The notes beneath the pieces were generated by a model that saw only the letters and a program-made list of their open reading frames with translations, was not told where the DNA came from and did not search any database. Positions 45,516-54,548 of a DNA stretch of 64,000 nt are shown piece by piece. A program made the position numbers and the translations under genes. The first letter of the stretch is position 1; every line of letters begins with the position of its first letter. This stretch comes from Edaphobacter sp. (GTDB taxonomy: Bacteria > Acidobacteriota > Terriglobia > Terriglobales > Acidobacteriaceae), in contig NZ_JAPWKF010000010.1 in the NCBI RefSeq assembly GCF_028283685.1, positions 310,001-374,000 on the forward strand, read 5' to 3'.

Positions 45516-47516
45516 ATGTTTTTTCAGAGTCTCAGCCGCAGGAAGTTCGTCGGACTAGCCGGGGCCGCGGGCCTCACCATGCTCAACAGCGTCAAAGCCG
45601 ACGCCGCTGCCTCAACACCGGCCATGCTGGCGCCCGTCGCCTACGGCAAGGGCCTTGCGCAGCCGGAGTTCCTTCTGCTTCCCCTCGGCGCCATCCGTCC
45701 CACCGGCTGGCTGCGCCGCCAGCTTGAGGTGCAGGCGCAGGGCTTGAGCGGCCACCTCGACGAGACCTGGCCCGACGTCGGCCCCAACAGCGGATGGCTC
45801 GGCGGCACCGGCGAATCGTGGGAGCGTGGACCATACTTTCTCGACGGGCTTCTGCCCATGGCGTATCTGCTCGAAGACCGCCGCCTCAAAGAGAAATCGC
45901 TGCGCTACATCGAGTGGACACTGAACAGCCGACGGCCCGACGGCCTCTTCGGCCCCGTGCATCAGCAGGAAGACTGGTGGCCGCGCATGGTGATGCTCAA
46001 GGCGCTCACCCAGTACTACGAGGTCTCCGGCGATCAGCGCGTGATCCCGCTGATGGAGGCCTACTTCGCCAACCAGCGCAAGAACCTTCCCGGCAATCCA
46101 CTCTCCAGCTGGGCGCGTGCACGCTGGCAGGACAACGTGCTCACCGTGCTGTGGCTCTACAACCGCAACGGCGATCCGCAGCTGCTCGAGCTCGCAAAGC
46201 TTCTCAAGCAGCAGGGCTACGACTGGAAGGCGATGTATGCGAACTTCCCCTTCACCCGCAAGGTCACGCGCGAAGACTTCGCCCGCGAGGAGCACACGAA
46301 GGAGGGCAACCATCCCTCGCACGGCGTCAACAACGCGATGGCGTTGAAGGCCGTGCCGCTATGGTCACTGGTCTCGCACAGCGACGAGGATCGCAACTAT
46401 CTCACCACGCAGTGGGAGACGCTCGATCGCTACCACGGCCTCGCTAACGGCATGTTCTCCGCCGACGAACACTTCGCCGGCAACAACCCCTCGCAGGGCA
46501 TCGAGCTGTGCGCCGTCGTCGAGGCCATGTTCTCCATCGAGCAGGCGATGGCCATCTCCGGCCAGGCCGCGCTGGGCGATCGCCTGGAGAAGATCGCCTA
46601 CAACGCGCTGCCCGGCACACTCTCCGACGATATGTGGACGCACCAGTACGACCAGCAGCCCAACCAGATCGAGTGCGGCTTTCACTCCAAGCCCTGGTCC
46701 ACCAACGGCACAGAATCGAACCTGTTCGGACTGGAGCCGAACTTCGGCTGCTGCACCGCCAACTTCCACCAGGGCTGGCCCAAGCTCACCAGTTCGCTGG
46801 TGATGGCCTCGCAGGATAAGGGCCTCGCCGTGATGGTCTACGCGCCGTGCATCGTCTCCACCCTTGTGCGCAACACGCCGGTCACGATGGAGGTCGCCAC
46901 CGACTATCCCTTCCGCAACACGGTCGAGATTCGCGTCAGTGCCGCACAGACCATCGCCATGCCGCTGCACCTGCGCGTTCCCGAGGGCGAGCAGCCGATC
47001 TTCACCATCAACGGGCAGGCCGTCACTCCAGCGGTCAACAAAGGCTTCGCTCGCATCGAACGCAGCTGGCAGCCGAACGACGTGCTGCGCGTCAGTTTTG
47101 CGATGAAGCCGCGCATCGTCGAGGGCGCGATGGGCACGGTCTCGGTCATGCGCGGACCTCTGGTCTTCTCCATGCCTATCGAAGAGCAGTGGACGAAGAT
47201 CCGCGATCGCGGTCTCACCGCCGACTGGCAGATCTTCGGCGAATCGCCGTGGAACTATGGCCTCGTGCAGGAGGCAGCGCTCATGGCGAAGGAGACGCCC
47301 ATCGGCGTCGTGCCCTTCGCGAAGGCAACGCCCGGCATCACCATTGCCGCCACCGGCGCGCGCCTCGCCGACTGGCACGCCGAGGACGGCACGGCGGATG
47401 CACCACCGACCGACCTCGCGAAGAACACCGGCGCCGCAGCAGCAGTGGAGCTTGTGCCCTACGCCTCCACCAAGCTGCGCATCACGTCGTTTCCGAAGGC
47501 GACGGTGAAGACATAG
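45516..47516 (+). CDS. Tat-exported GH127-like protein (beta-L-arabinofuranosidase family)
   Basis: The 666-aa protein starts with a twin-arginine leader (LSRRKFVGLAGAAGLTML). A large alpha/alpha-barrel of the DUF1680/GH127 type follows: WPRMVMLKALTQYYEVSGD, ELCAVVEAMFSIEQAM (containing the likely catalytic-site Glu), and PNFGCCTANFHQGWPK, where the adjacent Cys pair corresponds to the zinc-ligand/nucleophile Cys of characterised arabinofuranosidases. The C-terminal part is beta-rich. It should remove terminal L-arabinofuranose from plant glycans, but the residues were matched by memory only. The ATG at 45516 is preferred to a GTG at 45510. Confidence 0.88.
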   Translation: MFFQSLSRRKFVGLAGAAGLTMLNSVKADAAASTPAMLAPVAYGKGLAQPEFLLLPLGAIRPTGWLRRQLEVQAQGLSGHLDETWPDVGPNSGWLGGTGESWERGPYFLDGLLPMAYLLEDRRLKEKSLRYIEWTLNSRRPDGLFGPVHQQEDWWPRMVMLKALTQYYEVSGDQRVIPLMEAYFANQRKNLPGNPLSSWARARWQDNVLTVLWLYNRNGDPQLLELAKLLKQQGYDWKAMYANFPFTRKVTREDFAREEHTKEGNHPSHGVNNAMALKAVPLWSLVSHSDEDRNYLTTQWETLDRYHGLANGMFSADEHFAGNNPSQGIELCAVVEAMFSIEQAMAISGQAALGDRLEKIAYNALPGTLSDDMWTHQYDQQPNQIECGFHSKPWSTNGTESNLFGLEPNFGCCTANFHQGWPKLTSSLVMASQDKGLAVMVYAPCIVSTLVRNTPVTMEVATDYPFRNTVEIRVSAAQTIAMPLHLRVPEGEQPIFTINGQAVTPAVNKGFARIERSWQPNDVLRVSFAMKPRIVEGAMGTVSVMRGPLVFSMPIEEQWTKIRDRGLTADWQIFGESPWNYGLVQEAALMAKETPIGVVPFAKATPGITIAATGARLADWHAEDGTADAPPTDLAKNTGAAAAVELVPYASTKLRITSFPKATVKT

Positions 47517-47625
47517 ATGTTCGCACGCTACGATCAGCCATACTCCCTCCAACTTCTGAATCACCGTCATAACGCATAGCGTCCAATCGAGAACGAGCGA
47601 ACGAGCGTAAACGAAGGAGCAGCGT

Positions 47626-48288
47626 ATGAGCGGAATCAGTGTCATCGTTACCGGTTCGACCGGCATGGTCGGCGAAGGCGTCCTGCTGGAGTGCCTGCAG
47701 AATCCCGCCGTCGAACGTGTGCTGATGGTCAACCGCAAGCCTTCGCCGATCAGGCACGCGAAGCTCACCGAACTGATCGCACCCGACTTCCTCACCCTCG
47801 CTCCCGCGGAGGAGCTGCGCGGATACGACGCCTGCTTCTTCTGCGCCGGAGTCTCCTCCCTCGGCAAGGACGAGGCCGCCTACACACGCATCACCTACGA
47901 CACCACGCTGCACTTCGCCGAGGTGCTGCACGGTCTCAATCCGCGGATGACCTTCTGCTACGTGACCGGGGCGCACACCGACTCCACCGAGCAGGGCAAG
48001 ACGATGTGGGCGCGCGTGAAGGGCCGTACCGAAAACGCGCTGACCCGCGTGGGCTTCACCCAGGCCTACAACTTCCGCCCTGGCATGATGGAGCCCTCAA
48101 GCGGTCAGAAGAACGTGCCCGGACTCTACCGCGCCCTGCTGGTCTTCTACCCGCTGATTGCTGCGCTCGCCCCCAGGCTGACCTGCACCATCCGCCAGGT
48201 CGGGCAGGCGATGATTCACAGCGTGCAGCGCGGATATCCGAAGACCACGCTTGAGATCCCCGACATCAAGGCGCTGGCCCAGGGTTGA
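47626..48288 (+). CDS. NAD(P)-binding epimerase-like protein
   Basis: The 220-aa protein has a Rossmann start VIVTGSTGMVGEGVLLECL and continues with ACFFCAGVSSLGKDEAAY, VTGAHTDSTEQGKTMWARVKGR and AYNFRPGMMEPSSGQ. It belongs to the short atypical SDR/NmrA-like group of nucleoside-diphosphate-sugar epimerase relatives. The usual catalytic YxxxK is replaced by MWARVKG in this subgroup, so its activity is uncertain. AAGGAG lies six bases before the ATG. Confidence 0.9.
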   Translation: MSGISVIVTGSTGMVGEGVLLECLQNPAVERVLMVNRKPSPIRHAKLTELIAPDFLTLAPAEELRGYDACFFCAGVSSLGKDEAAYTRITYDTTLHFAEVLHGLNPRMTFCYVTGAHTDSTEQGKTMWARVKGRTENALTRVGFTQAYNFRPGMMEPSSGQKNVPGLYRALLVFYPLIAALAPRLTCTIRQVGQAMIHSVQRGYPKTTLEIPDIKALAQG

Positions 48289-48492
48289 AGCCCGCTGTCA
48301 GCCCCATCAGCTCCTGCTAGCGCAGCCCTTTATCGCAAAAAGCGGACTGCGCTGTTCATCGCAAAAGTGCTTCACGACGGGATGCCGGTCACCAGAGAGA
48401 TGCTCCTCGAGCGCGAAACCCACTCCCGCCATGCTATCTTCTCCTTGAACTGCACCGGCCACCCGTGCAGCGCACTTTGAGGTATTGGAACG

Positions 48493-48705
48493 ATGAGCAG
48501 CTCCGAGCTTGAGTACGTGCTTTCCCTGCGTGCCGACAACATCGGCACCAGCCAGAAGCGGCTCCGCGCCGAGATCATCGCCTTCATTCAGCGGCATGAG
48601 GACGCGGTGCTCGACCAGTTCCGCGCGCACGAGTCGGCCGTCATCCCGACCTCCTTCGGCGAGATCACGCTGAACCTCGCCGACCTGCACGAAGCCATCG
48701 CCTGA
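48493..48705 (+). CDS. Hypothetical small protein, 70 aa
   Basis: I do not recognise it. The product is mostly helical (SELEYVLSLRADNIGTSQKRL, then AEIIAFIQRHEDAVLDQFR) with a C-terminal strand-helix SFGEITLNLADLHEAIA. There is no signal peptide or membrane segment. The next gene starts 20 bases on, and each start has its own Shine-Dalgarno, so they look like an operon. Its good coding bias and conserved-looking helix support a real gene. Confidence 0.6.
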   Translation: MSSSELEYVLSLRADNIGTSQKRLRAEIIAFIQRHEDAVLDQFRAHESAVIPTSFGEITLNLADLHEAIA

Positions 48706-48725
48706 TTCCGTAGGAGAGCCGACCC

Positions 48726-49580
48726 ATGCTGGCGCTCCTCGTCAGCTTTCTCATCGCCGTCTACCTGCTTGGCCCCAACCTCATCGCGCGCTGGGCCGCC
48801 GACCTCGTCGTCTTCCGCAAGAGCCGCGTTGAGTCGCACGCCGAAGAGGTCGCCCGCTCCATCCTCGCCGCCGCCATTCCGCTCGCGCTCGCCGTCGCCT
48901 GGGCCCGCTCCACCGGCGCGCTCTGGGCCTCAGGCACGCAAACCGACGTCGAAACCGTCTTCTCCTCCCTGCAAAGCGACAACTTCTTCCAGTCGCACCA
49001 CCAGCAGTTCTTCACCAGCCTCTACGCCTTCTTCTGGATGAACTACGCCATCCTCTGGCGTCTCTACTTCCTCGTCTTCATCGCCTGCGGCGTGCGCGTC
49101 TTCATCGTCTTCAACTACAACCGCATCTGGCGCAGGCTGCACACGCGATGGATGCGCACGCTGCTCGCCACCATCGTTCCGCGCATCTCCGAGTGGGACC
49201 TGCTCTTCTCCGACATGCTGCTGCCCGAAGGCACCTTCCGCATCATGGCTGACGTGCTCACCAAAAGCGGCGGCCTCTACCAGGGCACCATCACCGACCG
49301 CATGCTCTCGAACGATGGCTCACTCGTCAGCATCACCCTCGCCAACCCGCGCCGCTTCGAGCGCGACGACTTCCGCAAGGCCAAATCCGCCGACCTCTCC
49401 ACCGTCCCAGACGAGTTCTGGTTCAACATCCCCGGAAACCTCTTTATCGTCATGGCCTCCGACATCGCCAACCTCAACCTGCGCTACGTCCGCCGCAAGC
49501 CGCTGCAGTTCCAGCCCTCCGAAGAAGAACGCGAAGTCCTCTCCCGCCTCCTCGAACGCCTGAAACAGGACGGAAAGTAG
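48726..49580 (+). CDS. Hypothetical membrane protein, 284 aa
   Basis: The product has an N-terminal helix (LALLVSFLIAVYLLG), a second pair of hydrophobic segments (about 58-73 and 97-130), and a cytoplasmic C-terminal domain rich in strands: LTKSGGLYQGTITDRMLS, LVSITLANPRRF and VPDEFWFNIPGNLFIVMASDIANLNLRYV (shown in part). The C-terminal part could be a small beta-domain fused to a membrane anchor. AGGAGA eight bases before the ATG supports the start. No function can be given; the neighbour is the 70-aa helical protein. Confidence 0.75.
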   Translation: MLALLVSFLIAVYLLGPNLIARWAADLVVFRKSRVESHAEEVARSILAAAIPLALAVAWARSTGALWASGTQTDVETVFSSLQSDNFFQSHHQQFFTSLYAFFWMNYAILWRLYFLVFIACGVRVFIVFNYNRIWRRLHTRWMRTLLATIVPRISEWDLLFSDMLLPEGTFRIMADVLTKSGGLYQGTITDRMLSNDGSLVSITLANPRRFERDDFRKAKSADLSTVPDEFWFNIPGNLFIVMASDIANLNLRYVRRKPLQFQPSEEEREVLSRLLERLKQDGK

Positions 49581-49739
49581 CACCCCGCAACGCTTGTTTT
49601 TGCATCGCCCCCCAAACCCCCTTTGTTTTGCCATTCCGCAGCGAAGCGAAGAAATATGCTTTCTCCATCTCTCCCGCAAAATACCGCCGACTCGCCCTGA
49701 GACGCGTAGTTCACCGTCACCATCCCAGCCACGATCATC

Positions 49740-49790
49740 GTCATCTCGACCGAAGCGGACCGAAGTGGAGAGATCCTCTATTCGACCACT
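49740..49790. repeat. Degenerate intergenic repeat, GTGGAGA family, copy 2
   Basis: CATCTCGACCGAAGC, then AGTGGAGAGATCC (49764-49776), then ATTCGACCACTACC. The order matches the copies at 11866 and 54479. A short GCAGCGAAGCGAAGAA motif just upstream (about 49637) may be a related half element. The 277-bp gap between the hypothetical membrane protein and the PP2C gene holds only this and presumably a promoter. Confidence 0.55.
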
Positions 49791-49857
49791 ACCGCCTCCC
49801 AGCCTGGCATTGCCTTATCCCGCCCCACAGACACCTATCCATTACGATGGAACCACC

Positions 49858-51249
49858 GTGACCACACCCGAGCAGATCTTCTCCCGCGACCAGGTCCTGC
49901 ACATGTTCCGTGCATCCCAGATCTATCTCCTGCTCGGAGCCGCCATCACGACCATCGGCATCCTCGCCGCCGCCTTCGCCACCCTGCGCCGCCGCTTCGA
50001 CGCTCTGCTGCTCTGGTTCTCGCTCTTCGCCGTTCTCTACGGCACACGCCTCATCCTTTATCACCAGATCGTCTGGCGCATGGGTCCCGCACCCTCCGAC
50101 TTCGAACGCATCGCCACCGCCCTCGGATACCTCGTCCCCATCCCTGCTTTTTACTTCTTCCGCGCGCTCAACCTCGTCAACCGCGTGGGCCGCATCCTCA
50201 TCGACATCGTCGCGCCCGCCCTCGGCCTGCTCTCGCTGATCACGCTCGTCATCGGGCTGCGCCACCTCATCTCCAACATCAACAACACCATCGTCACCGC
50301 ACTGCTGATCGTCTTCATCGTCAATCTCATCCGCAACCGCGACGCATCTACCGACGTCCGCCTCATCCATCGCGGACTCTTCGTCTTCATCGCCTCCGCG
50401 CTCTACGAAAACATCCTCGGCATCTTCGGCTCCGTCTACAACGTTGAGCCCTTCGCCTTCCTCTTCGTCCTCGCTGCCCTCGGCATCGTCGCCGGCCGCC
50501 GCACCCTCGCCCGCGAGCAGCAGCTCTCCGTCATCCAGAAGGAGCTCGAGATCGCCCAGCGCATCCAGCTCTCCATCCTTCCCACGCAGCTCCCCTCCAG
50601 CGGAAGCTTCCGTGTCGCCGCCCGCTACCTGCCCATGACCACCGTCGCCGGCGACTTCTACGATGTACTCGCCTCGGCCCCCCACGAGACCGGCCTGCTC
50701 ATCGCCGACGTCTCCGGACACGGCATCCCCGCCGCCCTCATCGCCTCCATGGTCAAGCTTGCCGCCGCCGCCGAGCGTGACCACATCGCCCATCCCGCAC
50801 GCCTTCTCGAAGGCATGAACCGCGCCCTCTGCGGCAATACCCAGAGCCAGTTCGTCACCGCGGGCTACGTCTACCTCAACGCCGCGACCAACGAGCTGCG
50901 CTACGCCGCCGCCGCGCATCCGCCCATGCTCCTGCTGCGCGGCGACAACGTCATCGAGATCGAAGAGAACGGCCTCATGCTCGCCGCCTTCGACTTCGCC
51001 ACCTACACCACCCGCACCCTGCCGCTGCACCCCGACGACCGGCTCGTCCTCTACACCGACGGCCTGCTCGAAGCCGCCGACGCCGCAGGCGAGGAGTTCG
51101 GCCGCGACCGCCTGCACGCCCAGCTGCGCGACACCGTCCACCTTCCGCCCGCCGAGGCGGCCGACCGCATCATCCACGCCGTGCAGCACTTCGCCGCCAT
51201 TCAGAACGACGACCTCACCATCCTCGTCTGCGATCACTCTTCCGAGTGA
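49858..51249 (+). CDS. Membrane-anchored PP2C (SpoIIE/RsbU-type) serine phosphatase
   Basis: The 463-aa protein has seven likely membrane helices (from LLLGAAITTIGILAAAFA to EPFAFLFVLAALGIV), then a coiled-coil linker AREQQLSVIQKELEIAQRIQLSILP. A SpoIIE phosphatase domain has GDFYDV, ADVSGHGIPAAL, LYTDGLLEA and the final NDDLTILV. The seven-helix sensor plus PP2C is the 7TMR-DISM-like style of regulator that dephosphorylates anti-anti-sigma factors. It starts at a GTG (49858), since no in-frame ATG fits; GGAA lies six bases upstream. The target is not encoded next to it. Confidence 0.9.
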   Translation: MTTPEQIFSRDQVLHMFRASQIYLLLGAAITTIGILAAAFATLRRRFDALLLWFSLFAVLYGTRLILYHQIVWRMGPAPSDFERIATALGYLVPIPAFYFFRALNLVNRVGRILIDIVAPALGLLSLITLVIGLRHLISNINNTIVTALLIVFIVNLIRNRDASTDVRLIHRGLFVFIASALYENILGIFGSVYNVEPFAFLFVLAALGIVAGRRTLAREQQLSVIQKELEIAQRIQLSILPTQLPSSGSFRVAARYLPMTTVAGDFYDVLASAPHETGLLIADVSGHGIPAALIASMVKLAAAAERDHIAHPARLLEGMNRALCGNTQSQFVTAGYVYLNAATNELRYAAAAHPPMLLLRGDNVIEIEENGLMLAAFDFATYTTRTLPLHPDDRLVLYTDGLLEAADAAGEEFGRDRLHAQLRDTVHLPPAEAADRIIHAVQHFAAIQNDDLTILVCDHSSE

Positions 51250-51284
51250 TCCCCGCGTCACCTCGCTGCGATACAGTGTTTCGC

Positions 51285-51425
51285 ATGAGCGCACAGCACT
51301 ATCGCAACGTCGTCATCGGCAGCGGCGAGGGCGGCAAGTACCTCGCATGGCATCTCGCCTCCGCCGGAGAACAGACCGTCGTCATCGAACGACGCTACAT
51401 CGGCGGCTCCTGCCCCAACATCTGA
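51285..51425 (+). pseudogene. Truncated flavin disulfide oxidoreductase (5' remnant, 46 codons)
   Basis: This ORF reads MSAQHYRNVVIGSGEGGKYL, then AWHLASAGEQTVVIERR, then YIGGSCPNI and a stop. It is the N-terminus of the mercuric reductase/dihydrolipoamide dehydrogenase family: the FAD-binding GxGxxG-like VIGSGEGG, and the first half of the redox-active GGSCPNIACLP motif. The family is normally about 450-480 aa. Reading stops one codon short of the second active-site Cys, exactly where base composition changes. The remaining 90% is not seen in any frame downstream. It is the left edge of the AT-richer segment. Confidence 0.8.
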
Positions 51426-54400
51426 TCTCCTCTGGACGCAGAGAGGATAGGAAAACAAATGCCTAGGCACCGACCAATGATGTAGTGAACTTATTGCGCA
51501 TCGAGGCATCAACCGCTCCCCACTCGGAAAACGGAAGTCGGTTCAGGTCATCAGTACAGCCACAATTTTATGTGGTTGCTCAACGCACGTAAATATCAAC
51601 GAGCCAAGCGTTTTAATTCGTAGAAGTTTATTGATTTTAAAAACCCTACGGATGCGGGCAGGCAATATTTTGTGTTTCCCATGCATGGGCAAATGGTTCG
51701 AAGGGAACAGGCAAACTGCCAGCCCCCCCAACTAGGACCGCGTTGTTAACATCGGTTTCGGCCCATATCTTTAGACCGCTTTGGCCCGCGTTACACGAGA
51801 CGCTCAACTGATCAATAGTTATACCGCTGACATGCTTGAGATGGATGATCGGAATATCAGTGCCCGGGGACGCTGGCGTCGTATCGACACGAACATTCGA
51901 TAACGTGATTCGTTTAGCGTCGTATATCTGCGGCGCTGTAGGCGATAGTCTCAGCGTTACGCCACTCAAACTTATGTCCTCACTTGGCAACGTTCCGAGT
52001 TCATAAGCTCCGTCAACCTTAGCATTTTCGAAATTGCCACCCGTCACGCTTACCCGGTTAGACGTCGAGATTGATAGTTGGCTGGATCCTGAAGCAGTAG
52101 TGGTTATCTGTTGTGCGCCTGCAAATCGGAGGCTCATTCCATTGCTCGTGATCGAAACATTGGAGATTGGCGAGCCAATCCAAGGTTCACCAGACAGATT
52201 GATGTCGGGCGGAACTACATACTGAGGATCAAGAATGTAGGTCGCATTAATTTTGATGTCGTCGACAGGGTTGTTTGGAAACCCACTGGGAGCTTCGTAA
52301 TAGTCTGTATCGATGAAGATCCCATGATCGGGCGCGCCACTCGGATCGTGACCGTTAAAGATCGCATTTATTTCAGCTTTGCGCACCTGATTCAATTTCA
52401 CAACTCCGTTGTCGGATGTGGTACTGCCTCCGCGGAACTTACCTGAGATTTTCGTGTCGAAACTCCCCTCAAAAAAATCCACACGTAGATCCTCACCTTG
52501 TCCATCAAAATCACTAAAGTCGACATAGCATTGGAAGCAACCCGATGCCGCCAGATTGGTCCGTTTTGCTGCCACGCCCTTGAAAGAAAGATTACGAGCA
52601 TACGAGAAGTTGAAAGAAAGACCATCTAAAGTTAAGCCCAGTATCGATACGTTATCGACTGAATTGATTTTTCGAAGGAAAACTGGACCGCTGCCACTCG
52701 GATAGTCATAGAGAACACCTATTTCAAAAGTAACGGAGTTCAAGTTCGAGGTTGCTACGCGCAGCAGCTCGCGTCGTCTGTTCTGTCTTAGATTAGGCGG
52801 TCCTGTATAAATACATGTTGCTTCATCACAGGATCCTTCGTCTCCAGGGCCAGTTGGATAGTTGTTCAGACGCACCACATCATCTGACTTAATGAATGGA
52901 GTACCAGTTCCATCGTCATTCGTGAGGAACACGGTTGTCGTCCCTTTTACTATTGGGCTATTGACAACTCGCGAGTCATCTCCGAGTGTGCCCACGATAG
53001 CAACTTTCTGACGCGTGGAGTTACTATCGCTCGCCAACGTTCCTTCGCCCGCGAGCGTGACGTTGCTGCCTAAAGTGAATGCAGGAGGCTGTGGGTCATT
53101 CGGGTTGGCTGGATCAGTCCCCTTGAATGGATAAATGCCGTTACGAAAATAAATAGACGCGGGCGAATTCGTTGCTAAGAACTCGCTCAACCTGGAGGCG
53201 TTGTTTTCCGCATCCTGCTGATTCAATCCGAGTTCACCGCCACTTGCGTCCACGAACGGTGATTGAGCGCAAACACCGTCGTCAACTAGAAGATCAGACG
53301 GAAAGGAAGGGTACATCGTGAGACCGGTGGTATCAACACCTCCACCGAAACTGTAACTACACGCATGTCCAAGTCCGTTTGAGTAATAGATTGATCCATT
53401 TGCGGTTAGGAATGGCCCTTCACCCATCTGCTGCGCTCCGGCCCCGCACAGCCCATCATTGACGATCCCCGCCTGGCCGAGCGAGGGAAAATACGCGAAC
53501 CCAATTTGACTCAGGTTTCTGTGGTCCCGAATGGCCATACTGTAGGTGATCTGACACGCATGGCCGGTTCCATTGTTGAAGAACATCCCTCCGTCAGTGA
53601 TAAACACTGAGTTGGCCTCAGGAGGTGAAGTCGCGGGGTACTGATTCGGTCCATCCCATCCGGCACACACTCCGCCCTTAGCAATCAGATCTGACGGGAA
53701 TGAAGGGTAGATTGCCAGATTGGCAACGTTGATCCAAGACGGGACGTTCACGTACTGACATGATTGGCCAGAGCCATTTGAAAAGTAGACCGTTCCATTG
53801 GCCAGTAGAAATTCTCCGGCAGGCATCGTTGATGGGCTATTGCAAATACCAGTGGAGTCTATTCCGAAATCGCGCAGGGAAGGATAGTAGCGAAGATTGA
53901 TAGGTGACAGAACTTGACCCGATAAAACTGCTTTATTGAAAGTGATCTGGCAGGCTTGGCGCTGGCCATTGAAGAAGAAAACACCTTCCGAGGTAATGAA
54001 TTCCGTGTTAGCAGCAGGCGTTGAAGCACTTGCTAAGACGACGTTGGAAAAAATCGCCATTAACAGCAGGCAAACAAAACAAGAATGTCTAAATGTATTG
54101 TCAATTCTCCGGGTCACTTGTGTCTCCGTTAAAGTAAAGGAGTTGAAGGTATTTCTCTGAACGTAACTTAAAAAGGATGCTTACCACTCGAGCAACTTGC
54201 GCACCAAGGTCTACATACCATCGATGGTCGTCAATAATCGGGCGCACACCACCAGCGGGCTAAGAAGGGTCGAGTCTTCGGAGGAGCGAGCTTACGGTAA
54301 ATTCAGTGTTTGAACGTTCGCAGACGATCGCTACATGCTGATAGAGGCTTATGTCGTAGCTCCAAAGGGAAACTTTACGGTCAACCTATGTGGTTTGCAT

Positions 54401-54478
54401 GGCCTCGGCGATCTGCTGCTTGTGATCTTTTTGTGGAGGGCCGATGCGCATTGGAGGGACCGGCGGCCAGCGAGAATT
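51426..54478. other. AT-richer island, probably acquired
   Basis: Base composition drops sharply after 51425 and recovers near 54400. Hand-counted 60-base lines give 28 G+C at 52141 and 22 at 52621, against 37 at 50521. The segment holds one long gene (the beta-helix protein) and no recognisable transposase, integrase or target duplication. It breaks an oxidoreductase gene on its left. A GTGGAGA repeat copy lies at its right edge and another 1.5 kb to its left. Confidence 0.6.
51646..54117 (-). CDS. Secreted beta-helix protein with four N-terminal Cys-pair repeats
   Basis: The 823-aa protein starts at a GTG (54115-54117, GGAGA five bases upstream) with a signal peptide (LLLMAIFSNVVLASAS). 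Residues about 39-283 are four repeats of roughly 50-55 aa, each with FxxxxGxxFFxNGxGxxC, then a YPS-[LF] motif, and a closing GxC (Cys pairs 56/92, 120/151, 188/224, 253/283). From about 300 it becomes a right-handed parallel beta-helix (SIYFRNGIYPF, ITTTASGSSQLSISTSNRVSVTGG and similar strands), as in pectate-lyase-like and phage tailspike proteins. It may bind or cut a polysaccharide. Codon use is AT-richer than in the neighbours. Confidence 0.85.
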   Translation of the reverse strand: MTRRIDNTFRHSCFVCLLLMAIFSNVVLASASTPAANTEFITSEGVFFFNGQRQACQITFNKAVLSGQVLSPINLRYYPSLRDFGIDSTGICNSPSTMPAGEFLLANGTVYFSNGSGQSCQYVNVPSWINVANLAIYPSFPSDLIAKGGVCAGWDGPNQYPATSPPEANSVFITDGGMFFNNGTGHACQITYSMAIRDHRNLSQIGFAYFPSLGQAGIVNDGLCGAGAQQMGEGPFLTANGSIYYSNGLGHACSYSFGGGVDTTGLTMYPSFPSDLLVDDGVCAQSPFVDASGGELGLNQQDAENNASRLSEFLATNSPASIYFRNGIYPFKGTDPANPNDPQPPAFTLGSNVTLAGEGTLASDSNSTRQKVAIVGTLGDDSRVVNSPIVKGTTTVFLTNDDGTGTPFIKSDDVVRLNNYPTGPGDEGSCDEATCIYTGPPNLRQNRRRELLRVATSNLNSVTFEIGVLYDYPSGSGPVFLRKINSVDNVSILGLTLDGLSFNFSYARNLSFKGVAAKRTNLAASGCFQCYVDFSDFDGQGEDLRVDFFEGSFDTKISGKFRGGSTTSDNGVVKLNQVRKAEINAIFNGHDPSGAPDHGIFIDTDYYEAPSGFPNNPVDDIKINATYILDPQYVVPPDINLSGEPWIGSPISNVSITSNGMSLRFAGAQQITTTASGSSQLSISTSNRVSVTGGNFENAKVDGAYELGTLPSEDISLSGVTLRLSPTAPQIYDAKRITLSNVRVDTTPASPGTDIPIIHLKHVSGITIDQLSVSCNAGQSGLKIWAETDVNNAVLVGGAGSLPVPFEPFAHAWETQNIACPHP

Positions 54479-54548
54479 CGATGAGTGGAGAGACCCGCTT
54501 CTCGACCACCGAATCCATCGCAGCCACGAAACCAGCCACCGAATCCCG
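54118..54548. other. Non-coding region upstream of the island gene, with repeat copy 3
   Basis: This gap holds the promoter side of the beta-helix gene and no credible gene. A 50-codon ORF (54333-54485) has no recognisable similarity and is probably chance. Near the right end, 54479-54515 carries the GTGGAGA repeat: AGTGGAGAGACCC (54484-54496), then CGCTTCTCGACC, matching the copy at 11894. The change back to high G+C falls here. Confidence 0.5.

Noticed and set aside
46365..47867. A 500-codon minus-strand ORF
   Set aside because: It is antisense to the GH127-like gene, and its composition is that of a shadow frame.
49789..51294. A 501-codon minus-strand ORF rich in Glu, Gly and Val
   Set aside because: It is the antisense shadow of the PP2C gene, whose motifs are clear on the plus strand.
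51258..51512. An 84-codon minus-strand ORF over the left edge of the island
   Set aside because: It is antisense to the oxidoreductase remnant, which matches a known family in its own frame.
54333..54485. A 50-codon plus-strand ORF beginning MLIEAYVVAPKG in the gap beside the island
   Set aside because: No Shine-Dalgarno, no recognisable similarity, and it ends inside the repeat. It could be a remnant but cannot be supported.
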